64,000 nt of DNA from Pomphorhynchus laevis (taxonomy: Eukaryota > Acanthocephala > Palaeacanthocephala > Echinorhynchida > Pomphorhynchidae), in contig WNNJ02000886.1 of the NCBI GenBank assembly GCA_012934845.2, positions 1 through 64,000 on the forward strand. Reading direction: 5' to 3'. The position numbers were made by a program, and so were the translations under genes. The notes under the pieces are model-generated. The model searched no databases and was not told where the DNA came from. It saw only the letters and a program-made list of their open reading frames with translations. Below are positions 24,225 through 35,655 of this stretch, one piece after another (within the stretch, counting starts at the first letter, position 1; each line of letters starts with the position of its first letter).

Positions 24225-24360
24225 TTTGTTACGGCCTCAGGTCCAGCAGTGTCTGAGCACTACAGCCAATCCAACACGCCGCTCTCCGACTAAACAACCC
24301 GAGGCCACTCTGATGGGATCAAAGTGAAACCTCCTTCTAAGTAACGAATCTTCCTCAGAG
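24225..24360 (-). mobile_element. 3' end of a minus-strand LINE
   Basis: TACGGCCTCAGGTCCAGC, CCAATCCAACACGCCG and GACTAAACAACCCGAGG match the 3' end of the LINE at 25930-26110 and, inverted, 60880-61020. On the minus strand the reading ends ..SGVLDWL. The same sequence recurs at about 33400-33535. Confidence 0.7.
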
Positions 24361-24559
24361 GGTTATGTACGGAGTATAGTGGGTGTAGATGTGCTTAGGG
24401 ATTAATCGAGTAATGTCCTGGGGATACGGATAGACCGCGTCTCCTGAAAGACTATAACATCTGAATCTCTACAAGATAAAAGGCTAAGTGCAGAAGCACC
24501 TCCCGAATTTCACTGAAAGATATTCAGTGAAAAATAATCTTGTTTACTTTTCATTGTTT

Positions 24560-25748
24560 AAAGTTAGCTGGAGTGGGATTGCTTACTCTTAGCAGGAGCC
24601 AGGAGATAGAAGGTTGTCCTTCCCACCCCCGCGCCACCGAGATAAGACACTTCCCCACTGGTAATGTCATCATTTCCCGTAGAGGCAATAGACCAGCGAG
24701 TTAGATCTTTTCTTGTTAGTTTAAGAGAAGCTAAAGTCTGTTTAGGCCTAGATCTTTTTTAGGCTTGGGGTTTTTTGGACTTTAACGTACTGAATGCCGG
24801 AGGAAAACCGGACTTCTCTGTTTTTTGTATCAAGTGAACAATGACTGAGTGAAATCTGTCTTTTCAAAATTTCACCATCTGTCATTCTGGGCACTTTAGA
24901 GATGACGGCATCAGTAAAGTCCCCCAGATGGGTCGATGCACCAATGTGTCTCTGTTTGTAAGCCTTGAATACTAGGCATCTTCGTGGCCAAGTCGGGTGA
25001 AGGGCCATCGCAATTCGAACTTGAGGGAAGGATTGCATTGCCTTTTATGTTCGTATCCGCAGCCACACACCCCGCATGTACGTGAACTGAAACAGGTAGA
25101 GGCCCAGTTCCCTACTGGTTACATTCGTTGCAGTGGAGAAACGTAAGGTCGTAAGCATTAATCATTGTGAATAATATATTGTAACCAAGAAACTTATTGA
25201 ACTTACTGTTAGTCAGGCATTGGTGCTAGTCAACGGTAGAGGAGCCGAAGGCCGCCGGAAGTGGCTCTCTATTCTTACCCATGATGCGTCGAACGTTGTA
25301 AACTTTGAACGTATTATCAAAAATTTTTAGATCATCATCCGTAGCATAAGGTGGAGAGTTTGATAATTTCAGGGAGGCTTGAATAGGCTTATATGTCGTG
25401 GAAACATTTTATGATAAATTTTTCAAAAAATTCCAAGTATTCAGAGTCCAGATCAAGCGTACAAAACGAAATTGTGATTCCAGACTCGAAAAATTTGACA
25501 GATTTGTATATAATTCTACCTTTAAATAATTTAGAGAAATCTCTGGGAAAAATATCAAATAGAGATCTTCTTTTAAAGAGTTGCCGACAATTAACAACCA
25601 CCAGATTGATTAATTTCAGCACGGGAGGAAATTCCCCTTCCGTGCTTGAAGCAAAATAATTAGGAAGATCTGCACTAACCTTGCTTTGTTTGGTAGGAAT
25701 TGCGCTAGAAAATAAGAGTTTTATTGAATCTTTTGAAGCACCGCACAT
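24560..25748 (-). mobile_element. LINE ORF1-like (gag) remnant, minus strand
   Basis: The minus strand has a 119-codon open piece (25389-25748) and a 96-codon open piece (24748-25038), with readable but interrupted sequence between them. The stretch DDDLKIFDNTFKVYNVRRIMG near 25260-25340 resembles the RRM-like part of LINE gag proteins, and FLHCNEC near 25125 could be a zinc-knuckle residue set. It is followed on the minus strand by a LINE 3' end (24225-24360) with no RT between, so it is an internally deleted or composite copy. Assignment to ORF1 is by composition and context. Confidence 0.45.
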
Positions 25749-25824
25749 GTTTTCGTTGCTGCATTTTTTTGACGTTTATATGCTCGTTTCTGATCAACCA
25801 AAAACTAACACAATGAATATAATA

Positions 25825-27400
25825 ATAAGATTTTATTAATACAAACATAAATCAGTCTATCACAAATAAGTTTATCTTCTTCATTAATCTTCGAACTGCT
25901 TGTCTTCGGACTGCTACGGTCTTCCGTTCCATTTACGGCCTCAAATCCATAGGGATTTGAGTCTCCACCAACCAGTCTAACACGCCGCCTTGCGACTTAA
26001 CCACCCGGGGTCTTTCACCTCCCGAAGAGTCCAGTCGGTGCGGACTATGCAGGGTAAACGCGAGACAAGGAGCTTGAGAAACCTTAGTCTTTGTTCTAAT
26101 GGACGTCCTCTTGAAAAGAAGACTAATCCCGAGATCGTCCAAGTACCCCAGAGGCGCACTTGGGTTTTCTCTTTCAATGACAGATGTTGGGCCCGTTTTT
26201 GGGCCCATCAAGCTCTCTTAAGGATACGTTAAAGTCTATCCAGGTCAGCTTTCGCTGACCAGTTTACCGTAATGGTGAATCCCAGGTATTTTACTCGATT
26301 TGTGAAGGTAGGGAGTGGTTGATTAGTCATGATAGAAAATATAGCTGAGAGTGCTAATTCCTTGACTTTCTTTCTTGTCATAAGGGCGCCATGAAAGACA
26401 AACACCTGCCATTTGGAGGGGTTTAAAAGAAGGTTGGATATGGGCAGCTTTTCTTTTAATCTTGTAAGGAAACGACTGATGCCAGAGACTAAATCTTTTT
26501 ACCTGCATCCAGATAGCAGGGCTGTGGTTTCATCAGCATATACTACAAGATGTTAATCGCGCTTGAATTTTTTGTATAGTTCAATGTAGGCAGCAAGATA
26601 TAAGATTGGAGAAAGTGGGGAGCCTTGAGGCACACCCGTAATAGGGTAGATTTGACGTGCATCAAGGTCGTCTTCATAAACGAATCGCTTGGTGTACAGC
26701 AATACTTCCACCCTGTTAACAATTCTCGCAGGCAACCCGAGGGACCTGAGAGAAGTGATAACAAAAGGAATGGAAATGCGGTCAAATGCAGCCGAATAGT
26801 CAAGAAACACGGCCACATCAAGCTGATGACTGTTATCTAGACAAAACTATTGTACTTCACCTATTGCTGAATGGACCAAGTGATATTTTACGTACCCATG
26901 AAAGCCTGGTAGGATTAAATTTCGTCTACTTAAATGATCGCGGATTTTACACGCAAGCGCTTTTTCGTAAACGGAGATGAGGGAGTTTTGATTTGAATTG
27001 AAATATGCCGCAGATCTTTGGGACATGTAAGCGACTTATTTTTAAGTAAACATACTCTAGGCTAATATTGATGTTAGCAAAGTCGGACGGGGAGGCTAAT
27101 AGCATTGTTATGGCGACTTCCTTTCTCTGACTGTCTGTCAAAAGCTGACAGACATGAGTGGAGAGTGGCGCATGGGTTCTGGAGGTGCCCGGAAGTGGCC
27201 CCAGGAGTTAAAAATATCTGTAACAGATAAGTCCCTACTCCTAAAGTCACAACACCAAGGCGAGATTGGTTGGGGTGATTGAGGGGCTCCATAATTGTGT
27301 AGGGATAGTGACTCATCCAAAACTATATCAAGGCCTATTATACCAATCCAACCTAATGCTCTATCCTTCCAACAGACAAACTTCTTCTTCTTGAATATCT
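25825..27400 (-). mobile_element. 5'-truncated APE-type LINE (RT of Jockey/I/R1 style)
   Basis: On the minus strand an endonuclease-end-like piece (27138-27320, ..HSPLMSVSF) precedes an RT with AVFLDYSAAFDRIS (motif A), GVPQGSPLSPILY (motif B) and LVVYADET (motif C, with E in place of the second D) at 26816-26530. A C-terminal piece lies at 26323-26508, and the shared 3' end at 25930-26230 finishes near AATAAAATCTTATTATTA (about 25825-25845). The frame is interrupted by stops and shifts, so it is inactive. Confidence 0.8.
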
Positions 27401-27426
27401 TCCAAAAGGCAGACTGAGAAGGGCAT

Positions 27427-27662
27427 CAGTTCCTCCTGATGACCTCTAATTCTTATTCTGATACAACGTCTGTCATTTATAAGTCAATTCATAAAAATGA
27501 CGTTTATTTTAAATTTCATTTTTTTAACTTGATTTAAATTATAGAAAATCTAAAAACAATTATTAATTTTATTATTTAATTATTAAATTTTAATTTAGCA
27601 TTATTATGTTTTGTTTATTGTATAATTATATTAAATATGTAGACTCAGTTAGCTGATTTAAT
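27427..27662 (+). repeat. Free-standing Naiad tail copy upstream of copy B
   Basis: It starts CAGTTCCTCCTGATGACCTC and runs to GACTCAGTTAGCTGATTT, matching the tails after copies A (21756-21962) and B (30930-31136). With the downstream tail it brackets copy B like a pseudo-LTR. Confidence 0.85.
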
Positions 27663-27926
27663 TTGTTCTACTGACATGTTATTATTGACCTGTGGACTTT
27701 GTTTTCCCGGTAATATGACCTCTGCCAGAAATACTGAAACTATGTATTATTGGTTACGATTTTACTATTATTTTTTCTTATTTTCAAACAAGTTTGATGA
27801 ATTATTAATTCTTAAAAAAGGGAGAAGTTTGCATCCCAAGGTGTTTACACTTTAAAATGTAAACTGCTTCACGTGATCACGTTTAAGAGACCAGGTAATG
27901 ACCAATAGCTAGGTCGCGTAGCGCGT
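27663..27926. other. Spacer between Naiad tail and copy B
   Basis: No reading frame is seen. Short palindromes GTTTACA..TGTAAAC and ACGTGATCACGT occur near 27841-27880. Confidence 0.5.
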
Positions 27927-30900
27927 GGAGTGAAGGTGGTAGATCTTTATAGATCTTGTTCCAGCCTTCAACCCCCTTAAGCAGGGCAGCCCCCTGTCAG
28001 ATGCTGCTGGATGGCCCGTTGTAAGTTTAGTCTGAGTCAACTAAACTAGGTGGCGACACCGAAAAAGCAACGTTAAAAATCATGACTTAAAAGTTACATG
28101 TACTCGACCATATTGGAAAAATACGTAAGTACTAATGATTTCAATTTTAGATCTTTTAAATGTAACAGAAAAAATTGTATAGTTTGTGATGTTATAAATA
28201 ATAATAATTGTATCGTAAGTAATACGACAAACACATGTTTTTCATTAAATATTAATAATAATTGTAACTGCAATACTGCAGGTGTAGTGTATCTAATACA
28301 ATGCACATGTGGATTGCAATATATAGGAAAAACTCATCAAATGTTAAAAACTAGGTTTAGGCAACACATATATAATATACAGCATAATAGTCAAACTATA
28401 TTTCATAAACATATGAGATTAATAGGACATGATATTAAAAACTGTAAATTATTTATTTTAGAACATATTATCGAAGAAAACATATAAATATTTAATCAAA
28501 AACTATTAGAAAAAGAAGATTTTTGGATTAAAACGCTTAATTCCATGTACCCATTAGGATTGAATGACGTGGTACAAGGAATTGGCAGTAGTATAATACA
28601 TAATAAACAACTACATTATAATAATCTGGTTTAACGCAAACCAAGAAGTCATGGTGATAAAAGGAATAGGAAAAATAGAGTTAAAAATATTAAAAAAGAT
28701 ATGTATATAAATGAACAATTAGAAATATTAAAACAACTTTTAAGTGATAATAAGCTAAAAGATCTTTATGTAAATATAAGAAGTTTTTCTAAAGATATCA
28801 TATGTTCAATAAATCAAAAATTAATTAACGACTATGATAGGCTAAGTTGTATAATAGACAGTTATTGTAATACAAAATACTATAATCGTACAATAAATGT
28901 TAATAATAACAATAGAAAATATACATTAACCATAAACTTCATTAATAAATGTATAGATAACATAAATATAGCCAGACTTTTAAATAATTCTAAAAGTAAA
29001 GAAATAATAGGGTCAGATTTAAGTAAAAATATTGCTAAAATAAGGTATAAACTCCTACCACTATTAGGACGAAAAATTTGTAATTATAATAAAGAATTAA
29101 AATCAATATGTAACGATAATATTAGAAACATAATGGAAACAGAATGCAATTGTAAAAGTCTTAGTTTTGATAAAATAAATGAACATATATGTACCCATAA
29201 TCTAGAATTAATTGAAAATTGTGAATTAAGAAAGCTGATATCAAAAGGGTATAAATATAGATTAAATAATAACAACGACAAAAATAAAATTTACAATTCG
29301 TTATATAATAACTTAAATGATTACTTTAGTAAGCTGATTAATAGTGAAAGCTTGAATATATCTAAGATAAACATTTGGAAAGATTATATATTTGCTAAAA
29401 TTAAAAATAAAATGAAAATAACAAACGATTATAAAAGAAAAGATAAAATTAATAAAGATATGTATAAAGAACTTACTAAATTAAAAGATAACTATATAAT
29501 AACAACTATTGATAAAGCTAGTAATAACTTTGTCTTCATATGCAAAAAGCTTTATTATGATATACTAGTGAAAGAGGTTAATTCTAATGATTTAAATGTA
29601 AATCCAACATATGAACGTAGTGAGTTGAGTTTAGAAACAATTATTACAAGTCACTGTTCTATAATGGATAAAAAGGGTATAAAGGTTGAATTAGATAATA
29701 AAACTATACCTATATTATATTGGAATCCAAAATTACATAAAAATCCAATAAAACCTAGGTTCATATGTAGTGCGTTTAAATGTACATTAAAACCACTTTC
29801 TGTCTATATAAATAAAATACTTAAAGTAATTAAAGCACATTTTAAAAAATATTGCAAGGTAATCGAAATTAATACTGGTATAAAACACTATTTCAGTATT
29901 AATTCTACAAAAGAATTTTTAGAACAGACAAAAGGAATAAATTTTCAAAATATAAATACATACGATTTTAGTACTCTTTATACAAATCTAGGTTTAGTAG
30001 ATATTAAAGAAGCGTTAGTAAAATTAATTAATCTTATATTCGGAAAAGATATACATATATATGTTATAATAATTATAACGCCTATCTAAGAAAAATTAAA
30101 CCATCAAATAAATATAAATATATGGATAAAATTAAATTAATAGAATCCTTAAATATTTTGATAAATCAAAATTATTTAAAAGTAGGGACATCTATATTTA
30201 GACAAGTAAAAGGTGTTTCAATTGGTGGTAATAGTAGCCCAATGAGAGCTTACTTGTTTTTAAGCTTTATAGAATATGAATTTGTTCATAACTGTGTAAA
30301 AACTAAATCTAAACAATATAAATATATGAAATATATGTTTCGATACATTGATGATATATGTGTATTTAATTCTAATAATTTTTATTCAATTAGTGAGCAC
30401 ATTTATCCAGAAAGCCTTATTCTTAACAAAACCAATATTAATGATAAAGAAGGTGTATATCTAGATATGAACATTAAATTAACATTAACTAAAACTACTA
30501 TTAATTTATATCGTAAAGATGACATATTTAAATTTACAAGAAACATATTTTTGCATGAGCATTCATGCATACCATATAATATAAAATATAATACATTAAA
30601 TAATGAAATTTTAAGAATTGCAACAATATGTAATGATATTGGCTTTCTTCAAAATCATTTAAATAATTTAATAGATACATATTTTAAACTAGGTTACTAT
30701 AAAAATAACATCAAGCAGAAAATAGTAAAATATATAAATCAACACAATAATATAAAGAATAAATTTAAAATCTTAAGTGGCAATCTTTTATGGATAGATA
30801 ATAAATAATATACTTTGTATTAGAATAAGATACTATATAGTTATTTCAGAGGAAATACATCATTAGCATGTATTTGGCCCCGCTGCTATGTTGGGTAGAG

Positions 30901-31136
30901 GAGTTAGGGGCCGAAACCTGATAGTATAGCAGTTCCTCCTGATGACCTCTAATTCTTATTCTGTTACAACGTCTGTTATTTATTATTCAATTCATAAAAA
31001 TGACGTTTATTTTGAATTTCATTTTTTTAACTTGATTTAAATTATAGAAAATCTAAAAACAATTATTAATTTTATTTGTTTTGTTTATTTTATAATTATA
31101 TAAAATACGTAGACTCAGTTAGCTGATTTAATTAAT
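27927..31136 (+). mobile_element. Naiad-type Penelope-like element, copy B (best preserved)
   Basis: Long open pieces at 28098-28487 (129 codons), 28701-30089 (462 codons) and 30122-30808 (228 codons) cover the element; a few breaks separate them. The first holds an N-terminal zinc-binding-like stretch (CNRKNCIVC) and the GIY-YIG domain (VVYLIQCTCGLQYIGKT, CxC rather than CxxC). The RT follows: YWNPKLHKNPIKPRFICSAF, NTYDFSTLYTNL (motif A), GVSIGGNSSPMRAYLFLS (motif B') and MFRYIDDICVF (motif C). Endonuclease before RT is diagnostic of the permuted Chlamys/Naiad PLE clade. The coding part is strongly AT-biased (Asn, Ile, Lys, Tyr). Tail 30930-31136 and upstream tail 27427-27662 form pseudo-LTR-like ends. 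Confidence 0.92.
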
Positions 31137-31493
31137 ATGTAGAAGTAAACCAAAATTAGATTTTTTACAATACCTGGCGGTTATCGTTTCAATCTTTCGT
31201 TTTTGATAATTCTTAGATTTGTTTTTAAATAAATTACTTCAAAAAAGAATTTGGTTTTGGCGCGAATTTGCGAAACAAAGTTATTTTTAGTAAACTGTTG
31301 TTTGTTTACAATAATATGATTTTTAATCGTATTTTTATGATCTCCATCTACGAAAAATTAGTTTCGCGTAAAATCCGCAATCATTTACGTAGGCGAAATT
31401 GAATCCCATCAGGTTTTATGGATTTGTAAAAAGTTACTCAGTCCATTCTGCAATAGGTGATATGCATTGATTTTGCCAAGATAACTATTATCA

Positions 31494-33535
31494 ACTTTCT
31501 GTGGCTGTTTTTCTTGACTTTTGAGCTGCATTTAACCTCATCTTCATTCCGTTTGTTATCTCTTAGATCTCTCGGTTTGCATGCGAGAATTGCTATTGGA
31601 TAGAGAGATTGCGCACACCCAGCAATTCTTCCATGGAGAATTTCCTGTGACCCTAATGCACGTCAATTCTACTCAATTACAAATGTGCCAAGAGGCTCTC
31701 CACTTTCTCGTATCTTATTTTTTGCTGCCTCCATTGTTCTATGCCGGATCTAACATGAACAAATTCAAGAGTTCCCTGAAGAGAGCTAGGCATTCCTGAA
31801 ACTGGCCCAATGCCTGTTATTAAGAGTGTTCAGATGCGCATTTCGTGCACCTGAGCGATCTCGGGTTTTGTCTTTTTTCAATAGAATGCCCCTCCCATAG
31901 CAAAGATTTAGATTTCTTAAGCTCATAATAACGAAGCTACCGACCATCGTGCGCTTCGATTTAGCCCTTAGGTGTGTGAATCAGTCAGAGTGACCAAGCC
32001 CCTGAGTGGCCCAGTCAGAAAGTGTTGCTGGTGGGGTTTAATCTCGCATCTTCAATATAATAAGATTTTTTGGGAATAGTTCTAAGAGCAACTCGTATTT
32101 AATGTTTCCTACTTTTCCGAACTGTCTTTATATTTGATGCATGCTTGTTATTTAGTAAGAAAACCCTTATTATTATGCTATGATGAGTAGAAAATTGCAG
32201 CAGTGCATGTAATGCCGGTGTTTTAAAGGATTCGCTGTTTATGAATGGCCAAAATGGTAAAAAAAAGGAGATACAACTGTCAACTCTCCGGTTAGTAGCC
32301 GGAGAGTTGGTAAAACATGCATTTCGATAATACGATCAAAGAAAAAGTAAGTTATTTTTACTTAAAATTATGTTACTTTGGTTTATCTAAATTTAATTTT
32401 AATGAACTTCCGCTAGTTTTAAAACTAAAAAATCTTGTTTAAATAAAGGTGAATAAACTACTTAAATTTTACGAACACTTTAACTCCTTCTTAGACCGTT
32501 AATCATTCTTTATTCCGGGAAAATTATTTATAATTCGGCAATAGTGTTCGTCAAAATGCTTAGAATTGCATTTGCAACTTCTGAATTGTCTAATTTATAA
32601 ATGAAATACTTCAATGACAAATTGATCGAATTCTATGGATACATAGAATATGAACCTATTACATCCTATGTAAAGATCTTGAACATCGTGTCAGATTTTG
32701 AGGTGGCTAACATTTATGATATAGAGAAAACATTTCGGCTTAAGAATACTCTTTTTGTAATTAACGAGAGTGGTGTAATCCGACCAGTTGCTTAAGCCAA
32801 TACTACGGTGGACAAGGCATTGCTACTATTCGAAAAAGCATATAATCCGTTTCTTAGAACAAACATGATATTTATATTGGCGTAACCAGAGGATCACACG
32901 TATCTGCATTGCCAAAAGTGTAAAGTTTGCAAGCAAAAAAGATTGGCGTGCACTAACTTGTAACTGTGTCCAACTTGTGAGCACATCAAGCAGCACGAAA
33001 ACGAGTGTTGCCCAATAATGAATGCTCCTATTTGCACAAATTGCTAGATGAATCATTCTGCCTATAGACGTTCCAACATTTCAAAGCTTGATGTAACCGA
33101 CACTTACCCAAGGAGGCAATATCTACCTTATTCATCCAGTCGCCTCTCTTACACAACACAATCTTTTTTACAATTATCCCAAGAAGATACATGCTTTCTA
33201 ATGACAAGTAGCAATGTGAAATAATGAACATTATTGAGGAAATGATCGTAAATATGATTATAGTGGTGCTCGTTTCTAAATTAAATTAAAGGTTTACTTA
33301 ATAAATAACAACTGATAAGAAATAATTAAAAACTAAACATGCAGAAAAAAAACAATCAAAAATAGCAAGTCGTTAAAAAATTTGTTCGATTCTTTAACTT
33401 TGTTACGGCCTCAGGTCCAGCAGTGTCTGAGCACTACAGCCAATCCAACACGCCGCTCTCCGACTAAACAACCCGAGGCCACTCTGATGGGATCAAAGTG
33501 AAACCTCCTTCTAAGTAACGAATCTTCCTCAGAGG
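31494..33535 (+). mobile_element. LINE debris, second copy (RT, ORF1-like, 3' end)
   Basis: This repeats 22320-24360 nearly base for base: the RT remnant at 31494-31894, the ORF1-like piece at 32574-33234 and the minus-strand LINE 3' end at about 33400-33535. The two 64-codon and 72-codon open pieces are identical in protein to those of the first copy. Confidence 0.8.
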
Positions 33536-33967
33536 GTTATGTACGGAGTATAGTGGGTGTAGATGTGCTTAGGGATTAATCGAGTAATGTCCTGGGGATA
33601 CGGATAGACCGCGTCTCCTGAAAGACTATAACATCTGAATCTCTACAAGATAAAAGGCTAAGTGCAGAAGCACTTCCCGGATTCCACTAAAAGATATTCA
33701 GTGAAAAAGAATCTTGTTTACTTTTCATTGTGTAAGTTAGCTGGAGTGGGATTGCCCACTCTTAGCAGGAGCCAGGAGATAGAAGGTTGTCCTTTCCACC
33801 TTCCGCGCCACCAAGATAAGACACTTCCCCACCGGCAATGTCATCATTTCCCGTAGAGGCAATAGACCAGCGAGTTAGATCTTTTCTTGTTAGTTTAAGA
33901 GAAGCTAAAGTCTGTTTAGGCCTAGATCTTTTTTAGGCTTGGGGTTTTTTGGACTTTAACGTACTGA

Positions 33968-35450
33968 CTTTTTGAACAAACTTGAAGTAATTAAAGACTC
34001 ACTATCTCCTAACGCAATATTAGCATCCATAGATGTCAAGTATTTGTACACTAGTATCCACCATGAACAAGGCATTTCATCCGTCAAGAATTTCCTAGAA
34101 AACCTTAATTGGGAGAATACTAGAGTAAACTTTGTCACAGACTATTTAAAAATCATTCTCGAAAACAATATATTTGACTGGGATGGTGATAAGTTTATCC
34201 AGAACAATGGAACTGCAATGGGCAGGCCTTGTGCACCAACATACGCAAACATATTCATGGCCGATTACGAACAAAAGTTCATGGACTCACAATCGTACAA
34301 ACCTGTTATTTGGTGGCGGTACATAGATGACGTTTTTATGGTCTGGACACATGGAGAATCTACGCTACTCGAATTCTTCAAGAGGCTTAATGAATTTAAC
34401 GTCTTGGAATTTACCTTCACTTACGGTTAGAGTGTAAACTTTTTGGATACAACTGTTTATAAAAGGAACGGAATCTATAAACCACTTCTTATCGAAAGCC
34501 TGAAGACAATCCGTTATATTTACATGCAAACAGCGACCAAAGTAGCACAGTAAAGAGAGCGGTCATATTTAATGAAGCTTTACGAATGAGGAGAATCTGT
34601 TCCGACGACTATCAGTTTGAGAACAACCTTTTTATCATTGAAAAAATACTGATATCTAGAGGATATACTAACAGATCTATATACAGAGAGTTTTCCAAGA
34701 TAAGACGACGACCAAGGGAACGATGGCTACAGATGGCATCTCCAACCGAAAAGGTATATGTAACACAACCTTATCATAATGGAATAAAGACCATAAATAG
34801 AGATATCAAAAAAGCATATAAACTTGTCTGCTCTAGGTATAACATCAAAGGCATTGAACCTTGTATTTGCTTCCAATCTACAAATAAGATTTCTACGCAT
34901 TTAGTTAAATCAAAATTTGATTCAAACATAATAAATAATTATTCGCGTGAACCAGGTGAATGGTTCACCTGGTTCACGAATGTATCGAGTGTATCGTCAA
35001 ATCAAATATTATTAAGTTCATCTACAAATCTAAAATATCCTATTAAAGGAAATAACTGTTGTACAACTAAAAACATTATATATGTAGGCAGGTGTAAAGA
35101 ATGTAACCTGCAATATATTGGAGAGTCAAAGAGATCCCTTAGTGAAAAGCTAAACAACAGAAGGGCAGACATCAAATCATTACTTAATTCTAAAAACAAC
35201 AATCCAGAAAATAATAAAAACTATAATACAGATTGAATTGTAACACATACAGTGAAGCAACACAACGGAGATGAATCAATGATGGAATAAATAGTAGTTG
35301 AAAATAATATACCACTAATTAAAGAACGGTTAATAAAAGAATCGAGGTGGCAAGGTCAATTAAGAACTTACAAATCATATGGTTTAAATAGCGGCACAAT
35401 TTTTGAATGGTCAGAAAATGACTGATTTCTTACGCGGATTTTGTAGCACA
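33968..35450 (+). mobile_element. Penelope-like element with C-terminal GIY-YIG, 5'-truncated
   Basis: An open piece (33972-34430) reads as RT: SIDVKYLYTSI (motif A), NNGTAMGRPCAPTYANIFM and WRYIDDVFMVW (motif C). A second (34586-35236, 216 codons) continues through the connector into IIYVGRCKECNLQYIGESKR, a GIY-YIG domain with CxxC, after the RT as in canonical PLEs. It starts abruptly inside the RT at the end of the duplicated segment. A perfect 15-bp hairpin (34946-34978) lies in the connector. The element is broken in a few places and its tail leads into a TA microsatellite. Confidence 0.88.
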
Positions 35451-35573
35451 TACGAAGCTCTGTAATTGTAGATTTGTGACAGAATTTTTTGAAAAAGCGT
35501 GTGAAACGCGAAACTAGTAAAATAACGTTGTAAATTGTTGTCATCTTTTAACCACCAGTTTATTGAAAAATTT

Positions 35574-35575
<2 letters not shown>

Positions 35576-35648
<73 letters not shown>
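35576..35648. repeat. (TA)n microsatellite
   Basis: About 36 uninterrupted TA units. It separates the PLE at 33968-35450 from the family B array and joins unrelated repeats; the open frames of alternating Ile and Tyr across it are not genes. Confidence 0.97.
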
Positions 35649-35650
<2 letters not shown>

Positions 35651-35655
35651 TATAT

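Larger units (their letters stand above)
18754..24793 (+). repeat. 6.04-kb duplicated segment, copy 1
   Basis: It is collinear with 27927-33967 at a constant offset of about 9174 bp. It begins exactly at the start of a Naiad-type element (GGAGTGAAGGTGG) and ends at GTACTGA. Most of the non-Naiad part (22.0-24.5 kb) is almost identical between copies, while the Naiad part and about 24500-24670 differ more. Confidence 0.9.
27927..33967 (+). repeat. 6.04-kb duplicated segment, copy 2
   Basis: It is collinear with 18754-24793. It ends at GTACTGA, after which a PLE begins at 33968, whereas copy 1 continues into LINE sequence at 24794. Confidence 0.9.
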
